Of a DNA stretch of 64,000 nt, positions 34,261 through 44,427 are shown in pieces. Position 1 is the stretch's first letter. The number at the start of each line of letters is the position of its first letter. The notes under the pieces were generated by a model. It was not told the DNA's origin and did no database searches. It saw nothing but the letters and a program-made list of their open reading frames with translations. Position numbers and translations under genes: made by a program. Origin of the DNA: Microbispora siamensis (lineage in GTDB: Bacteria; Actinomycetota; Actinomycetes; Streptosporangiales; Streptosporangiaceae); NCBI RefSeq assembly GCF_016863095.1, contig NZ_BOOF01000005.1:310001-374000 (forward strand), written 5' to 3'.

Positions 34261-37200
34261 TCACCCGGCCCGGGCGGCCGCCTCGACCTGCTCCATGGCC
34301 TTGCGGATGCGCTTCTCGGAGACGGGGGTGGGAGTGCCGAGCTGCTGGGCGAAGAAGCTCACCCGGAGCTCCTCGATCATCCACCGGATGTCCCGTACGG
34401 CCTTGGCGTCCCGCTCGGCGGGCTTCAGCCGGTCGAGCAGGTCGCGGTACTCGTCCTCGACGTCGTGCACGCGGTGCATCCACTCGCGGTCGCGGCGGGG
34501 GTCGTCCGGAAGCTTGTCGAGCCTGCGCTCGACCGCCCGCAGGTAGCGGTGCACGTCCGGCAGCCGGTCGTAGCCCGTCTCGGTGACGAACCCGTCGTGC
34601 ACCAGCCCGTCGAGCTGGTCGGCGATGTCGGCCCTGAGATCGGCCACGCCGCCGCCCAGCGCGCCGAGCCGGTTCTGCGCCGCGTGCCAGGCCGCCAGGA
34701 CGCGCTCCACCCGGGAGACGACCTCCTCGGTCGTCTCGAACAGCGAGGCGCGCACGTGGTCGCGCAGCCGCTCGAACCCTGCCTCGTCCCAGACGGGCCC
34801 GCCCGCCTCCGCCATCAGCTTGTCGGCGGCGCACGCCGTGCAGTCGTCGAACAGGGCGGCGGCCCCGCCGTGCGGGCTGCGGCTGAGGGCGAGCTTCTGC
34901 GCGGTGGTCAGGGTCCGCAGGATGGCCTTGGCCGGGTTGACCACGTTGAGCAGCAGCAGCCTCCTGGTGCCCGCCCACATGGCCCGGTCGCGCTCGCGTT
35001 CGGTCTCGAACATCCGGACCGCGACGCTCGTGCCCTCGTCCACCAGGGCCGGGTAGGCCCGCAGCCTGCCCTGCTCGAACACCTGCGGCAGGGTGCCGAT
35101 CGTCCAGCCGTGCAGGCCGTCGCGTTCGAGGTCGTCGGCGGCCTTCGACAGCGTGGCGCGCAGCTTGGGCGCGAGCCGCCGCTTGAGCGCCTCCAGGTCC
35201 TTGTCCTCGTCCACCGTGCGCTTGCGGTCGTCGATCACCCGGTAGGTGATCCGCAGGTGGGCGGGGAGCTGGTCGAGGGCCCACGCGTCGCGCGGCACCT
35301 CCACCCCGGTCAGCGCCCGCAGCTCGCGCTCCAGCGCTTGCAGGAGCGGCTCGCCGCCGGGCCGTACGCGTTCCAGCACGGCCTTGGCGTAGTTGGGGGC
35401 GGGCACGAAGTTGCGGCGCAGGTTCTTCGGCAGCGACCGGATGAGCGCGGTGACGAGGTCCTCGCGCAGGCCGGGGATCTGCCAGTCGAAGCCGGTCGGG
35501 TCGACCTGGTTGAGCACGGCGAGCGGGATGTGGACGGTCACGCCGTCCGCCTCGCCCGTCTCCACCGCGCCGGGCTCGAAGCGGTAGGTCAGCCGCATCC
35601 GCTGGCCGTTCTGCCGCCAGGCGTCGGGGTAGTCCCTGGCGCTGACCCCGGCGCTGTCGTTGACCAGCATCTCCGGCGAGAACGTCAGCAGGTCGGGCGT
35701 CTCCCGCGACGCCTTCTTCCACCAGCTGTCGAAGTGCCTGCCCGAGACCACGTCGGCCGGGATCCGCTGGTCGTAGAAGTCGAACAGCGTCTCGTCGTCC
35801 ACGAGGATGTCGCGGCGGCGGGCCTTCTCCTCCAGCCGCTCGACCTCCTCGAGCAGCTTGCGGTTCTCGTGGAAGAACTTGTGGTGGGTGCGCCAGTCGC
35901 CGTCGACCAGCGCGTGCCGGATGAACAGCTCCCGGCTCAGCTCGGGGTCGATGCGGCCGTAGTTGACCTTCCGCTCGGTCACGATCGGCACGCCGTACAG
36001 CGTGACCTTCTCCAGCGCGACGACGGCGGCCTGGTCCTTCTCCCAGTGCGGCTCGCTGTAGGTGCGCTTGACCAGGTGCTGCGCGAGGGGCTCGATCCAG
36101 CCGGGCTCGATCTTGGCGTTGACCCGGGCCCACAGCCGTGAGGTCTCCACCAGCTCGGCCGACATCACCCACTGCGGCTGCGCCTTGGCGAGGGCCGAGC
36201 CGGGGAAGATCGCGAAGCGGGCGTTGCGGGCGCCGATGTACTCCGTGATCGGCCTGCGGCCGTCCTGCCTGCGCTTCTCGACGACGTCCTTGACGCCGAT
36301 GTGCGACAGCAGGCCGGCCAGCAGCGACTGGTGGATGCGCTGGGGATCGGCGGGCACGCTGTTGGGCACGATGCCCAGGGTCTTGGCCACCTGGCGGAGC
36401 TGGCTGTCGATGTCCTGCCACTCGCGCACGCGCAGATAGTTGAGGTATTCGGCCTTGCACAGCCGCCGGAACGCGCTCGACGACAGCTCCTTCTGCCTGT
36501 CGCGGAGGTGGTTCCAGAGGTTGAGGTAGGTCAGGAAGTCCGATTCCTTGTCGGCGAATCGGCGGTGCTTCTCGTCGGCCGCCTGCTGCTTGTCGGCCGG
36601 CCGCTCGCGCGGGTCCTGGATGGACAGCGCGGCCGCGATGATCATGACTTCGCGGGCGCAGCCGTTCTTGTCGGCTTCCAGCACCATCCGGGCGAGGCGG
36701 GGGTCGACCGGGAGCTGGGCCAGCTTGCGCCCGAGCGGCGTGAGCTGCGTGCCCTTCCCGGCCTCCCGGCCCGCGTCCTTGTCCGCGAGGGCGCCGAGTT
36801 CCAGCAGCAGGTTGACGCCGTCCCTGACCTGACGGCTGTCCGGGGGCTCCACGAACGGGAACGCCGCGACGTCGCCCAGGCCCAGCGACGTCATCTGCAG
36901 GATGACGCTCGCCAGGTTCGTACGGAGGATCTCGGGGTCGGTGAACTCCGGCCGGGAGAGGAAGTCCTCCTCGGAGTAGAGCCGGATGCACACGCCGTCC
37001 GACGTACGGCCGCAGCGGCCCTTGCGCTGGTTGGCCGACGCCTGGGAGACCGGCTCGATCGGCAGCCGCTGGACCTTCAGGCGGTGGCTGTAGCGGGAGA
37101 TCCGGGCCGTGCCCGGATCGACCACGTACTTGATGCCGGGAACGGTCAGCGAGGTCTCGGCGACGTTGGTGGCGAGCACGATGCGCCGGCCCCTGTGGGG

Positions 37201-38187
37201 CTGGAAGACCCGGTGCTGTTCGGCGGCCGACAGCCGCGCGTACAGCGGGAGGACCTCCTCGGGACGGCCCTTGAGCGCGTCGGCGGTGTCGCGGATGTCC
37301 CGCTCGCCGCTGAGGAAGACCAGGATGTCGCCCGGTCCCTCGGCGCACAGCTCGTCCACGGCGTCGACGATGGCCTGGGTCTGGTCGTCGTCCTCGTCGA
37401 CCGGGCGGTAGCGCACCTCCACGGGATAGGTGCGTCCGGACACCTCGATCACGGGCGCCGGCTCGCCGCCCGGCCGGGCGAAGTGCCGGGCGAACCGCTC
37501 GGGGTCGATGGTCGCGGAGGTGATGACCACCTTGAGGTCGGGCCGTTTGGGGAGGAGCTGCTTGAGATAGCCCAGGATGAAGTCGATGTTGAGGCTGCGC
37601 TCGTGCGCCTCGTCGATGATCAGCGTGTCGTACTGCAGCAGGAGCGGGTCGGTCTGCATCTCGGCGAGCAGGATGCCGTCGGTCATCAGCTTGACCAGCG
37701 TCCCGTCGCTGGAGTGGTCGGTGAAGCGGACCTTGTAGCCGACCGCCTCCCCCAGCTCGATCGACAGTTCCTCGGCGATGCGCTCGGCGACCGTGCGGGC
37801 GGCGATGCGGCGCGGCTGGGTGTGGCCGATGAGGCCGTGGACCCCCCGGCCGAGCTCCAGGCAGATCTTGGGGATCTGGGTGGTCTTCCCCGAGCCGGTC
37901 TCGCCGGCCACGATGACGACCTGGTGGTCCCTGATGGCCTCGAGCAGGTCGTCCTTGTGCCGGCTGACCGGCAGCTCGGGAGGGTAACTGAGAGCGGGAA
38001 CGGCCGCGCGGCGCGCGGCCACGCGGCGTTCCGCGGCCTCCACGTCCCCCGCGATCTCCTGGACGACGGACTGGCGGGCGGCGCGGTCGCGGACCCGGCG
38101 CATGCCGTCGAGACGGCGGCGCAGCCTGCGCTGGTCGCGCAGCATCAGGTCGGGGAGGCGGGCCTGGAGATCGGCGAGCGTGTTCAT
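34261..38187 (-). CDS. hrpA: ATP-dependent RNA helicase HrpA
   Basis: A 1308-residue DEAH-box helicase, the usual length. It has Walker A GETGSGKTTQ, the DEAH box IIDEAHERS, motif III SAT, motif VI QRKGRCGR, then HA2, OB-fold and the long DUF3418 C-terminal region specific to HrpA. It probably remodels RNA or ribosomes. ATG38187 (MNTLADL) is chosen; an upstream ATG at 38208 adds seven residues. The long open frame on the opposite strand is only its shadow. Confidence 0.95.
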   Translation of the reverse strand: MNTLADLQARLPDLMLRDQRRLRRRLDGMRRVRDRAARQSVVQEIAGDVEAAERRVAARRAAVPALSYPPELPVSRHKDDLLEAIRDHQVVIVAGETGSGKTTQIPKICLELGRGVHGLIGHTQPRRIAARTVAERIAEELSIELGEAVGYKVRFTDHSSDGTLVKLMTDGILLAEMQTDPLLLQYDTLIIDEAHERSLNIDFILGYLKQLLPKRPDLKVVITSATIDPERFARHFARPGGEPAPVIEVSGRTYPVEVRYRPVDEDDDQTQAIVDAVDELCAEGPGDILVFLSGERDIRDTADALKGRPEEVLPLYARLSAAEQHRVFQPHRGRRIVLATNVAETSLTVPGIKYVVDPGTARISRYSHRLKVQRLPIEPVSQASANQRKGRCGRTSDGVCIRLYSEEDFLSRPEFTDPEILRTNLASVILQMTSLGLGDVAAFPFVEPPDSRQVRDGVNLLLELGALADKDAGREAGKGTQLTPLGRKLAQLPVDPRLARMVLEADKNGCAREVMIIAAALSIQDPRERPADKQQAADEKHRRFADKESDFLTYLNLWNHLRDRQKELSSSAFRRLCKAEYLNYLRVREWQDIDSQLRQVAKTLGIVPNSVPADPQRIHQSLLAGLLSHIGVKDVVEKRRQDGRRPITEYIGARNARFAIFPGSALAKAQPQWVMSAELVETSRLWARVNAKIEPGWIEPLAQHLVKRTYSEPHWEKDQAAVVALEKVTLYGVPIVTERKVNYGRIDPELSRELFIRHALVDGDWRTHHKFFHENRKLLEEVERLEEKARRRDILVDDETLFDFYDQRIPADVVSGRHFDSWWKKASRETPDLLTFSPEMLVNDSAGVSARDYPDAWRQNGQRMRLTYRFEPGAVETGEADGVTVHIPLAVLNQVDPTGFDWQIPGLREDLVTALIRSLPKNLRRNFVPAPNYAKAVLERVRPGGEPLLQALERELRALTGVEVPRDAWALDQLPAHLRITYRVIDDRKRTVDEDKDLEALKRRLAPKLRATLSKAADDLERDGLHGWTIGTLPQVFEQGRLRAYPALVDEGTSVAVRMFETERERDRAMWAGTRRLLLLNVVNPAKAILRTLTTAQKLALSRSPHGGAAALFDDCTACAADKLMAEAGGPVWDEAGFERLRDHVRASLFETTEEVVSRVERVLAAWHAAQNRLGALGGGVADLRADIADQLDGLVHDGFVTETGYDRLPDVHRYLRAVERRLDKLPDDPRRDREWMHRVHDVEDEYRDLLDRLKPAERDAKAVRDIRWMIEELRVSFFAQQLGTPTPVSEKRIRKAMEQVEAAARAG

Positions 38188-38259
38188 TCCATGCTCAAGG
38201 ATAGGCAACGCCCCCCGCCGATCTGCCAGCCGTTTTTCCGGCGGCCCCGTCAGGGCGTG

Positions 38260-38784
38260 TCAGCGGCGGCGCGGCGGCTGGTACTTGTACCCCACGTTGC
38301 GGACGGTCACGATGCGGCCGGCGTGCCGGCCCAGCTTGCGGCGCAGCCTGAGGACGTGCACGTCGACCGTACGGCCGCCCTCGTCGTCGTACCGGTCCCA
38401 GACGGCGGCCATGAGCTGGCGGCGGTTGTAGACCCGGCCGGGGGCCGAGCTGAGGTAGTCGAGCAGCTCGAACTCCCGGAAGGTCAGCTCGATCTCCTCG
38501 CCGCCGGCCCTGGCCACTCGCGCGGCCCGGTCCAGGACCAGTTCCTCCTCCTCGCCGGGGGCGTCCCGGCGCGGCGGGGCCGCGGGCGCACGCTCCCGCA
38601 GGACCGGCGGCTCCGGCGCGTCCGCCGCGGTCCCGGCGGGCACCAGGTAGCCCACGATCATCAGCACGGCGCCGGTCTCCGGCACCGGGAGCACCCCGAG
38701 CACGGACCCCTGCCCGAGGTCGGGGGGCTCATGGCCCTGCTCGCGCCTGCGCTCCACAAAGTCGATCACGTTCTGGTGGGACAT
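38260..38784 (-). CDS. Winged-helix regulator without receiver domain
   Basis: A 174-residue protein whose C-terminal ~90 residues form an OmpR/PhoB-type DNA-binding domain (LTFREFELLDYLSSAPGR, RTVDVHVLRLRRKLG, TVRNVGYKY). The first ~80 residues carry no phosphorylatable receiver; instead there is a short strand-like VLMIVGYLVPAG and a Pro/Ala linker. Such proteins act without a kinase. It sits between hrpA and ppgK, all on the reverse strand. Confidence 0.85.
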   Translation of the reverse strand: MSHQNVIDFVERRREQGHEPPDLGQGSVLGVLPVPETGAVLMIVGYLVPAGTAADAPEPPVLRERAPAAPPRRDAPGEEEELVLDRAARVARAGGEEIELTFREFELLDYLSSAPGRVYNRRQLMAAVWDRYDDEGGRTVDVHVLRLRRKLGRHAGRIVTVRNVGYKYQPPRRR

Positions 38785-38964
38785 GCCCCTCTCCTTGCCT
38801 CGTGGCGTACCGGACGGTTGTGACCGCGGTCGTCAACAGGCGGCGGCGCAGACGCGCAGCAGGTCGATGTGCCGGCGCTGGGTCAACCTCCCCGAGGAAC
38901 TCATGGGATCATCATGACAGCGATATTACCCGGTGTCCAGGTAGGAATAAGGGAGATCTATCGC

Positions 38965-39702
<738 letters not shown>

Positions 39703-39855
39703 GACTTCCCTCCTGGTCCGGCTGGACGGCTACCCAGCCGCCCCCGCCTCATGCGCGGTCGCGAGTATCGCACGACGTCGTGGGACCGGCCGGGTTACAG
39801 GAGGACAGGCCGGGTACGCCCCGAATCGGGGCAAATCACCGCAAGGGGGACACGC

Positions 39856-40146
39856 ATGATCAGCACACTCCACAAAATGGGACTGCGCTCCAACGTGATG
39901 TACGGCGCCGCTTTGGGGTCGATCGGAATGTCGATCGCCTCGTGGGTCATCTCGAACAAGTACGAGGCGGCCGGCATCGAACGCGCCGACCGCTGGGCGT
40001 TGTTCGTCGGCGAGTGGGCGCCGACCTTCTTCGCGATAGGGATCGCCCTGCGCATGGAGGAGATGGCCGAGGAGAAGGGGCGGGAGACCCCCGAGTGGCA
40101 GGAGCAGAGCAGCGACATCCGCCGCCCCACCCGCGCCGGCGTGTAG
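39856..40146 (+). CDS. Small membrane protein of unknown function
   Basis: A 96-residue protein. Two hydrophobic stretches (about residues 13-33 and 47-65) suggest a helical hairpin in the membrane, then an acidic tail (EEMAEEKGRETPEWQEQ). AAGGGGG lies about eight bases before ATG39856. A related small actinobacterial protein family may exist, but I cannot name it. It ends at a strong hairpin. Confidence 0.7.
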   Translation: MISTLHKMGLRSNVMYGAALGSIGMSIASWVISNKYEAAGIERADRWALFVGEWAPTFFAIGIALRMEEMAEEKGRETPEWQEQSSDIRRPTRAGV

Positions 40147-40167
40147 CGGACGGGCAAGGGCTTCCAC

Positions 40168-40208
40168 GAGCGGCCCGGAGGGACCCCGCCGGTCCCTCCG
40201 GGCCGCTC
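40168..40208. terminator. Strong bidirectional hairpin
   Basis: An 18-bp perfect stem (40168-40185 with 40191-40208) closes a five-base loop CCGCC between two convergent genes. It is the strongest inverted repeat in this part of the window. Confidence 0.75.
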
Positions 40209-40239
40209 CGTGCACGCTCCCGGCCGTTCCCGGGAAGTG

Positions 40240-41166
40240 TCAGGCCGCGGCCCGCATGTGTCCGTGCGCCCATTCCTCGAAGGTCGTGAGCGGGATGCCG
40301 AGGGCCCGCGCGTACTCGGGGCGGGCGGGCTGACCGATCGTGTCGATGAACTCGTGTGAAGTGATGCCCGCTCCCGGCATTCCCGCGGCGACCGCCTCCT
40401 CCATGGTCATGTCGGGCGCGGTCAGCTCGGTGCCCAGCGCCCGGGAGAGGACCCCGGCGATCTCCCTCATCGTCAGGTGGTCACTGGCCAGTTCCAGCTC
40501 GACCCCGTGGAACCGCTCCGGCGCGGCGATGGCCGCGGCGGCCGCCGCGCCGATGTCGTCGACCGCGACGAGGGAGAGCCGGGTGCCGGGCTTCAGCACG
40601 GTCACGATGCCCCCCTCGACACCACGGGGCAACAGGTACGCCAGGGATGGAAGGAAATTGTCCATGAAGAAGCCCGGCTTGATGATCGTCCAGTGCGTGA
40701 AGCCCGCCTCACGCACCCGGTCCTGGATGCCGGCCTTGGCGGCGTAGTAGGGCTCCAGCGACGCCCAGCGGCCTTCGGCCCAGCCGGGGGCCTCGGTGTG
40801 CTGACCCGCGCCGGAGACGGACGTGTGCACGAACTGCGGCACGCCCGCGGCCAGCGCGCCTTCGATCAGGTTGACGGCCTGGGCCAGCTCGCCTTCGAAG
40901 TCGAGGGCGTCTCCCTTCGGCTGGGGCATCTGCACCGAGAAGACGGCCCGGGCCCCTCGCGCGGCCCTGATCAGCGAGTCGCGGTCGTCGAGGTCGCCGA
41001 CGACCAGTTCGGCGCCGAGCGCTTCGACCGCCCTCGCTCGCTCGGTCGCGGGGTCACGGACCAGCGCCCGTACGGGAACGCCGTTCGCGAGCAGGGCGCG
41101 GGCGGTGGCGCCGCCCTGCCGTCCGGTGGCGCCGGAGACCAGGACGGGTGCGGAATCGGTGGGCAT
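40240..41166 (-). CDS. NmrA-like NAD(P)-binding protein
   Basis: A 308-residue atypical SDR. The nucleotide motif is VSGATGRQGGATARALL, followed by VVGDLDD, VHTSVSGAG and the NmrA-type YYAAKAGIQD (containing YxxxK). NmrA proteins sense NAD(P) redox state, or act as reductases. ATG41166 is preceded by AGGAGGGG. It is divergent from a TetR gene with palindromic sites between them, so it is probably the repressor target. Confidence 0.9.
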   Translation of the reverse strand: MPTDSAPVLVSGATGRQGGATARALLANGVPVRALVRDPATERARAVEALGAELVVGDLDDRDSLIRAARGARAVFSVQMPQPKGDALDFEGELAQAVNLIEGALAAGVPQFVHTSVSGAGQHTEAPGWAEGRWASLEPYYAAKAGIQDRVREAGFTHWTIIKPGFFMDNFLPSLAYLLPRGVEGGIVTVLKPGTRLSLVAVDDIGAAAAAAIAAPERFHGVELELASDHLTMREIAGVLSRALGTELTAPDMTMEEAVAAGMPGAGITSHEFIDTIGQPARPEYARALGIPLTTFEEWAHGHMRAAA

Positions 41167-41194
41167 GAGGCCCCTCCTGTGGTGTGCGTCGACA

Positions 41195-41215
41195 AAACGG
41201 CGGGCCCCGCCGTTT
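41195..41215. promoter_or_regulatory. 21-bp palindrome, likely TetR operator
   Basis: AAACGGCGGG-C-CCCGCCGTTT is a perfect inverted repeat about 30 bp upstream of the NmrA-like start. A second imperfect site lies nearer the TetR gene. Confidence 0.65.
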
Positions 41216-41230
41216 ATGCTTCGGTAAGAT

Positions 41231-41247
41231 ACGGCGGACCCCGCCAC
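41231..41247. promoter_or_regulatory. Second TetR-operator-like site
   Basis: ACGGCGGACCCCGCCAC repeats the CGGCGG/CCGCC core of the 41195 palindrome, 22 bp before the TetR start. Confidence 0.5.
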
Positions 41248-41268
41248 TTAGCAACATGAGGTGACGCC

Positions 41269-41838
41269 ATGCCCCTCCAGCGCGCGGACGCCCGGCGCAA
41301 CTACGCGCGCCTGCTCGCCGTGGCCAAGGAGGCGATCGCCGTGGACGGCCCCGACGCGTCCATGGAGCAGATCGCCCGCACCGCGGGAGTCGGATCCGCC
41401 ACCCTGCGCCGGCACTTTCCCAGCCGCCACGCGCTGCTTGAGGCGGTCTTCCGCGAACGGGTCGAGACCCTGTGCGCCCACGCCCGCGACCTGACCGGCA
41501 GGGCCGACACCCGGGCCGCGCTGCTGGAATGGCTGAGCGCCGTCCTCGCGGACGCCGCGACCATCCGGGGGCTGGCCACCGCGCTGACCCGGGACCGGGC
41601 GGACGACCCGGACGTGGCGCACGAGCACTGCTGCTCGGCGCAGCTCACCGAGGCGGGCGGCCCGCTGGTGCGCCGCGCCGCGGACGACGGCGCGCTGGCG
41701 CCGGGCGTGACCATCGGCGACCTGCTCGCCCTGATCACCGGCATCGCCCTGGCCACGGAACACCACCCGGACCCCGCCGCCGACGCACAGCGGCTGCTCG
41801 GCCTGTCCATAGCGGGAGTCAGCCCCCACCAGGGGTGA
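41269..41838 (+). CDS. TetR family regulator
   Basis: A 189-residue repressor. The helix-turn-helix region MEQIARTAGVGSATLRRHFP is near residues 31-50; the C-terminal helices are typical of TetR members annotated as SbtR-like. It is divergent from the NmrA-like gene and probably represses both through the palindromes at 41195-41247. CC in HEHCCSAQL might be redox- or ligand-active, but this is a guess. Confidence 0.9.
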   Translation: MPLQRADARRNYARLLAVAKEAIAVDGPDASMEQIARTAGVGSATLRRHFPSRHALLEAVFRERVETLCAHARDLTGRADTRAALLEWLSAVLADAATIRGLATALTRDRADDPDVAHEHCCSAQLTEAGGPLVRRAADDGALAPGVTIGDLLALITGIALATEHHPDPAADAQRLLGLSIAGVSPHQG

Positions 41839-41878
41839 CAGGGCCCGGCGCGCCGGTGCTCCGTTAGGCTCGGCCCGC

Positions 41879-42421
41879 GTGACCCCCGATGCCGCCGCCG
41901 TCGCACGCTGGCTGCGTACGCGGCCCGCCCGCGCGGCCGGCACCCGCGTGCTGGCCGTCGAGGGACGCTCGGGCGCGGGCAAGTCGACACTGGCCGCCGC
42001 CGTGGCCGCGGCGCTCACCGCGCCGGTCGTCCGCATGGACGACCTGTACGACGGCTGGGACGGCCTGCAGGCAGGGGTGGACGCGCTGCTGGAATGGGTG
42101 CTGCGTCCCCTGGGCCGCGGGGGCCGGGCACGCTGGCGGCGCTACGACTGGACGCGGGGCCGGTACGCCGAATGGCACGAGGTGCCCGGGGCGGACGCCG
42201 TCGTGATCGAGGGCGTGGGCTGCGGCGCCCGCGAGGCGGGGCCGTACCTCAGCGGGCTGGTGTGGCTGGAGGCCGGCGAGGAGGTCCGCAGGGCGCGGGC
42301 GCTCGCCCGCGACGGTGAGCTGTACGCGCCCCACTGGCGGCGCTGGGCCGAGCAGGAGCAGCGATACTACGCCCGCCACGACGTGCGCTCCCGGGCCGAC
42401 CTCGTCATCGTCACCGGCTGA
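41879..42421 (+). CDS. Small P-loop kinase (uridine kinase-like)
   Basis: A 180-residue nucleoside/nucleotide kinase-like ATPase. Walker A is GRSGAGKSTLA (residues 29-39), followed by MDDLYDGW in the position of the uridine kinase substrate Asp, then YDWTRGRYAEW, VIEGVGCG and a C-terminal RRWAEQEQRYY lid helix. The substrate is unknown. It starts at GTG41879, 40 bp after TetR, possibly on the same transcript. Confidence 0.85.
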   Translation: MTPDAAAVARWLRTRPARAAGTRVLAVEGRSGAGKSTLAAAVAAALTAPVVRMDDLYDGWDGLQAGVDALLEWVLRPLGRGGRARWRRYDWTRGRYAEWHEVPGADAVVIEGVGCGAREAGPYLSGLVWLEAGEEVRRARALARDGELYAPHWRRWAEQEQRYYARHDVRSRADLVIVTG

Positions 42422-42460
42422 GCCGCGTCGTGCCGCCCAGACCTTGTCCAGGCTGAGCCG

Positions 42461-43162
42461 TCAGGAGCGGATCCGCACGCCGACCTCGTCGAGCCGCGTC
42501 AGCAGGTCGGCGGGGTCGGCGTACACGCGGAAGGCGCCGGTGCGCTCCAGCTCGTCCCTGCCGTAACCGCCGGACAGCAGCCCGACGCCCAGGGCGCCCG
42601 CGCGCCGCGCAGCCAGCAGGTCCCAGACGCTGTCGCCGACGACCATGGTGAACCTCGGCTCGACGTCCAGCAGCGCCGCGCCCGCGAGGAACAGGTCCGG
42701 GTCGGGTTTGGCCCGGCGCACCTGGTCGCGGTGGACGAGCGGCACGCCGGGCGGCAGTCCGAGCATGTCCAGCGCGTGCCGGGCGGTGTCGGCCCGGCTG
42801 CTGGTCGCGATCGCCCAGCGGATGTCGTTGTCGGACAGCCGCTTCAGCAGCTCGGTCGCGCCCGGCAGCGGGCGCACCGAGTCGATCTGCTCCAGATACG
42901 CCTCGGCGTGCGCCTGCTGCAGGTCCTCGATCTGCTCGTCGCTCAGGGAGACGCCGGTCTCCCGCAGCAGCGCGTTGACGAGCAGGCCGCCGCTCATGCC
43001 GATCCTGCGGTGGATGCGCCACACCGACAGGTCGATGCCGACCCCGCGGAGGGCGGCGCGCCAGGCGATGACGTGCTGGTAGACGCTGTCGATCAAAGTG
43101 CCGTCGAGATCGAAGAGGAAGGCCGGGTCGGGCGGCTCCGGATAGTCGAATCGTGCGTTCAT
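42461..43162 (-). CDS. HAD family phosphatase (PGP-like)
   Basis: A 233-residue haloacid dehalogenase-type phosphatase with motif I FLFDLDGTLIDS, a helical cap (about 25-90), motif II IATSSRAD, Lys in RRAKPDPD and motif IV VVGDSVWD. All catalytic residues are present. It resembles phosphoglycolate phosphatase or beta-phosphoglucomutase but the substrate is uncertain. ATG43162 is chosen; the frame is open upstream through non-similar sequence that overlaps the divergent gene region. Confidence 0.9.
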   Translation of the reverse strand: MNARFDYPEPPDPAFLFDLDGTLIDSVYQHVIAWRAALRGVGIDLSVWRIHRRIGMSGGLLVNALLRETGVSLSDEQIEDLQQAHAEAYLEQIDSVRPLPGATELLKRLSDNDIRWAIATSSRADTARHALDMLGLPPGVPLVHRDQVRRAKPDPDLFLAGAALLDVEPRFTMVVGDSVWDLLAARRAGALGVGLLSGGYGRDELERTGAFRVYADPADLLTRLDEVGVRIRS

Positions 43163-43229
43163 CCTGGCCGTTCTCACCGGCCGGCGCCCGCCGAAACACG
43201 TCCGGCCGTCTTTCTCCTCGGCCGGGCAC

Positions 43230-43952
43230 ATGGTGAAGGTGGAGGGGCACGCGGACTCCTCCGGCACCGACGTCATCAACGAGCCGCTTTCCACCTCCCG
43301 CGCCCGGACCGTGCAGAGGGCGCTGTCCGCACTCGTCTCCCGGCCGGACGTCGGTTTCGAAGCCAGAGGGTACGGTTCGCGCCGCCCGCTCTACAGCAAC
43401 GACTCCGAAGAGGGGAGACGGCGCAATCGGCGGGTCACGGTGACGTTCGCCAGGCCGCAGCGCGTCGAGACCGAGCAGGCGGCCACCCCCTCGGCCTCGA
43501 TCGCCTCGGAGAGGAACGGGCCGAAGAGCACCGGAAAGGCGGACGGTCAGCCGATCTCCATGGAGGTGACCGGCCTGCGGGGGCTGCCGGGCGGCCTCGG
43601 CCTGCTCACGTACCGCATCGCCAACGAGGGTGACGGCGAGGCCTGGTTCAACGAACTGCATCACGCGCGGGACTGGATGTCGTTCAGATATCAGGCCGCC
43701 ACGAATGTCACGCTGACCGACGTCAAGGCCGGGCGCCGATACCTGCCCGGCCGCTTCCAGGTGCCGGCCGACGGCGGCGGCATCGACTCCTACTGCGCTT
43801 GCAGCGGCTTGTCCGGAGTGCGCTCGAGCACGGAGAAGTTCAGGCCGGGCCAAGTGAGGGAGTTCTGGGGCCTGTTCGCGCTTCCCGAGGACTCCGCCAC
43901 GCTGAACGTCGGGATCGCCGGCTTCCGGGAACTGCGGGTGCCCGTCCGATAG
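43230..43952 (+). pseudogene. OmpA-domain protein, N-terminally truncated
   Basis: The first ~72 codons are the C-terminal two thirds of an OmpA/MotB peptidoglycan-binding domain: VEGHADSSG, LSTSRARTVQ, GYGSRRPLYSN and RRRNRRVTV. The domain's first strand and helix, the signal peptide and any upstream partner are missing; only 67 bp separate the ATG from the divergent HAD gene. A further ~145 residues with one Cys pair (YCACSG) follow. Without a secretion signal it is probably not functional, or it is newly internal. Confidence 0.6.
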
Positions 43953-43997
43953 CGCCGGCCGCCGGTGACCGACGGGCCCCGGGCGTCCGGGCGTCGC

Positions 43998-44396
43998 TCA
44001 GCCCAGTCCCGCCTGGTACTCCTCGTCGGTCACCGGCCCGTGCCAGTGCGTCCTGCCGCTCGCCGTGACGGCGATGTGCACCAGCGTGTCGTCGTCGACG
44101 GCGCCGTGCCAGTGCTTCTCGCCCGGCTGCACGTGGACCCAGTCGCCCGGCCCGATGAGCGTGCCCCTGGTCTCGCCCCAGCACGTCACCACCCCGCGCC
44201 CCGACAGCACGTACAGCGCCTGCTCCCCGTCGTGGGTGTGCCAGCCGGAGCGGGCCCGCGGGTCGTAGGAGAAGCGCTGGGCGCGCAGGCCGTCCGGCTC
44301 CACCGCCTTCAGCGCCTCCGCCTCCCACACGCCGTCGGTGAACCTGTCCGGTCCCGGCCGGGTGGCCTTGATCTCGCCTTCGCGTACGAACCTCAT
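43998..44396 (-). CDS. Cupin domain protein
   Basis: A 132-residue single-domain cupin. Motif 1 is GWHTHDGEQALYVLSG (two His and a Glu as metal ligands) and motif 2 is PGDWVHVQPGEKHWHGA. The metal-binding residues are intact. Such proteins may be dioxygenases, isomerases or sensors. ATG44396 follows GAAGGGAG. It is downstream of the methyltransferase in the same direction, 31 bp away. Confidence 0.85.
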   Translation of the reverse strand: MRFVREGEIKATRPGPDRFTDGVWEAEALKAVEPDGLRAQRFSYDPRARSGWHTHDGEQALYVLSGRGVVTCWGETRGTLIGPGDWVHVQPGEKHWHGAVDDDTLVHIAVTASGRTHWHGPVTDEEYQAGLG

Positions 44397-44427
44397 CGTC
44401 CACTCCCTTCGCCATGGGCCGGCCACG

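Noticed and set aside
31627-36141. A 1504-codon open frame on the forward strand
   Set aside because: It runs antisense to the HAD and hrpA genes and across the gamma-glutamyltransferase gene; its Arg/Pro/Gly-rich sequence is the shadow of GC-rich codons.
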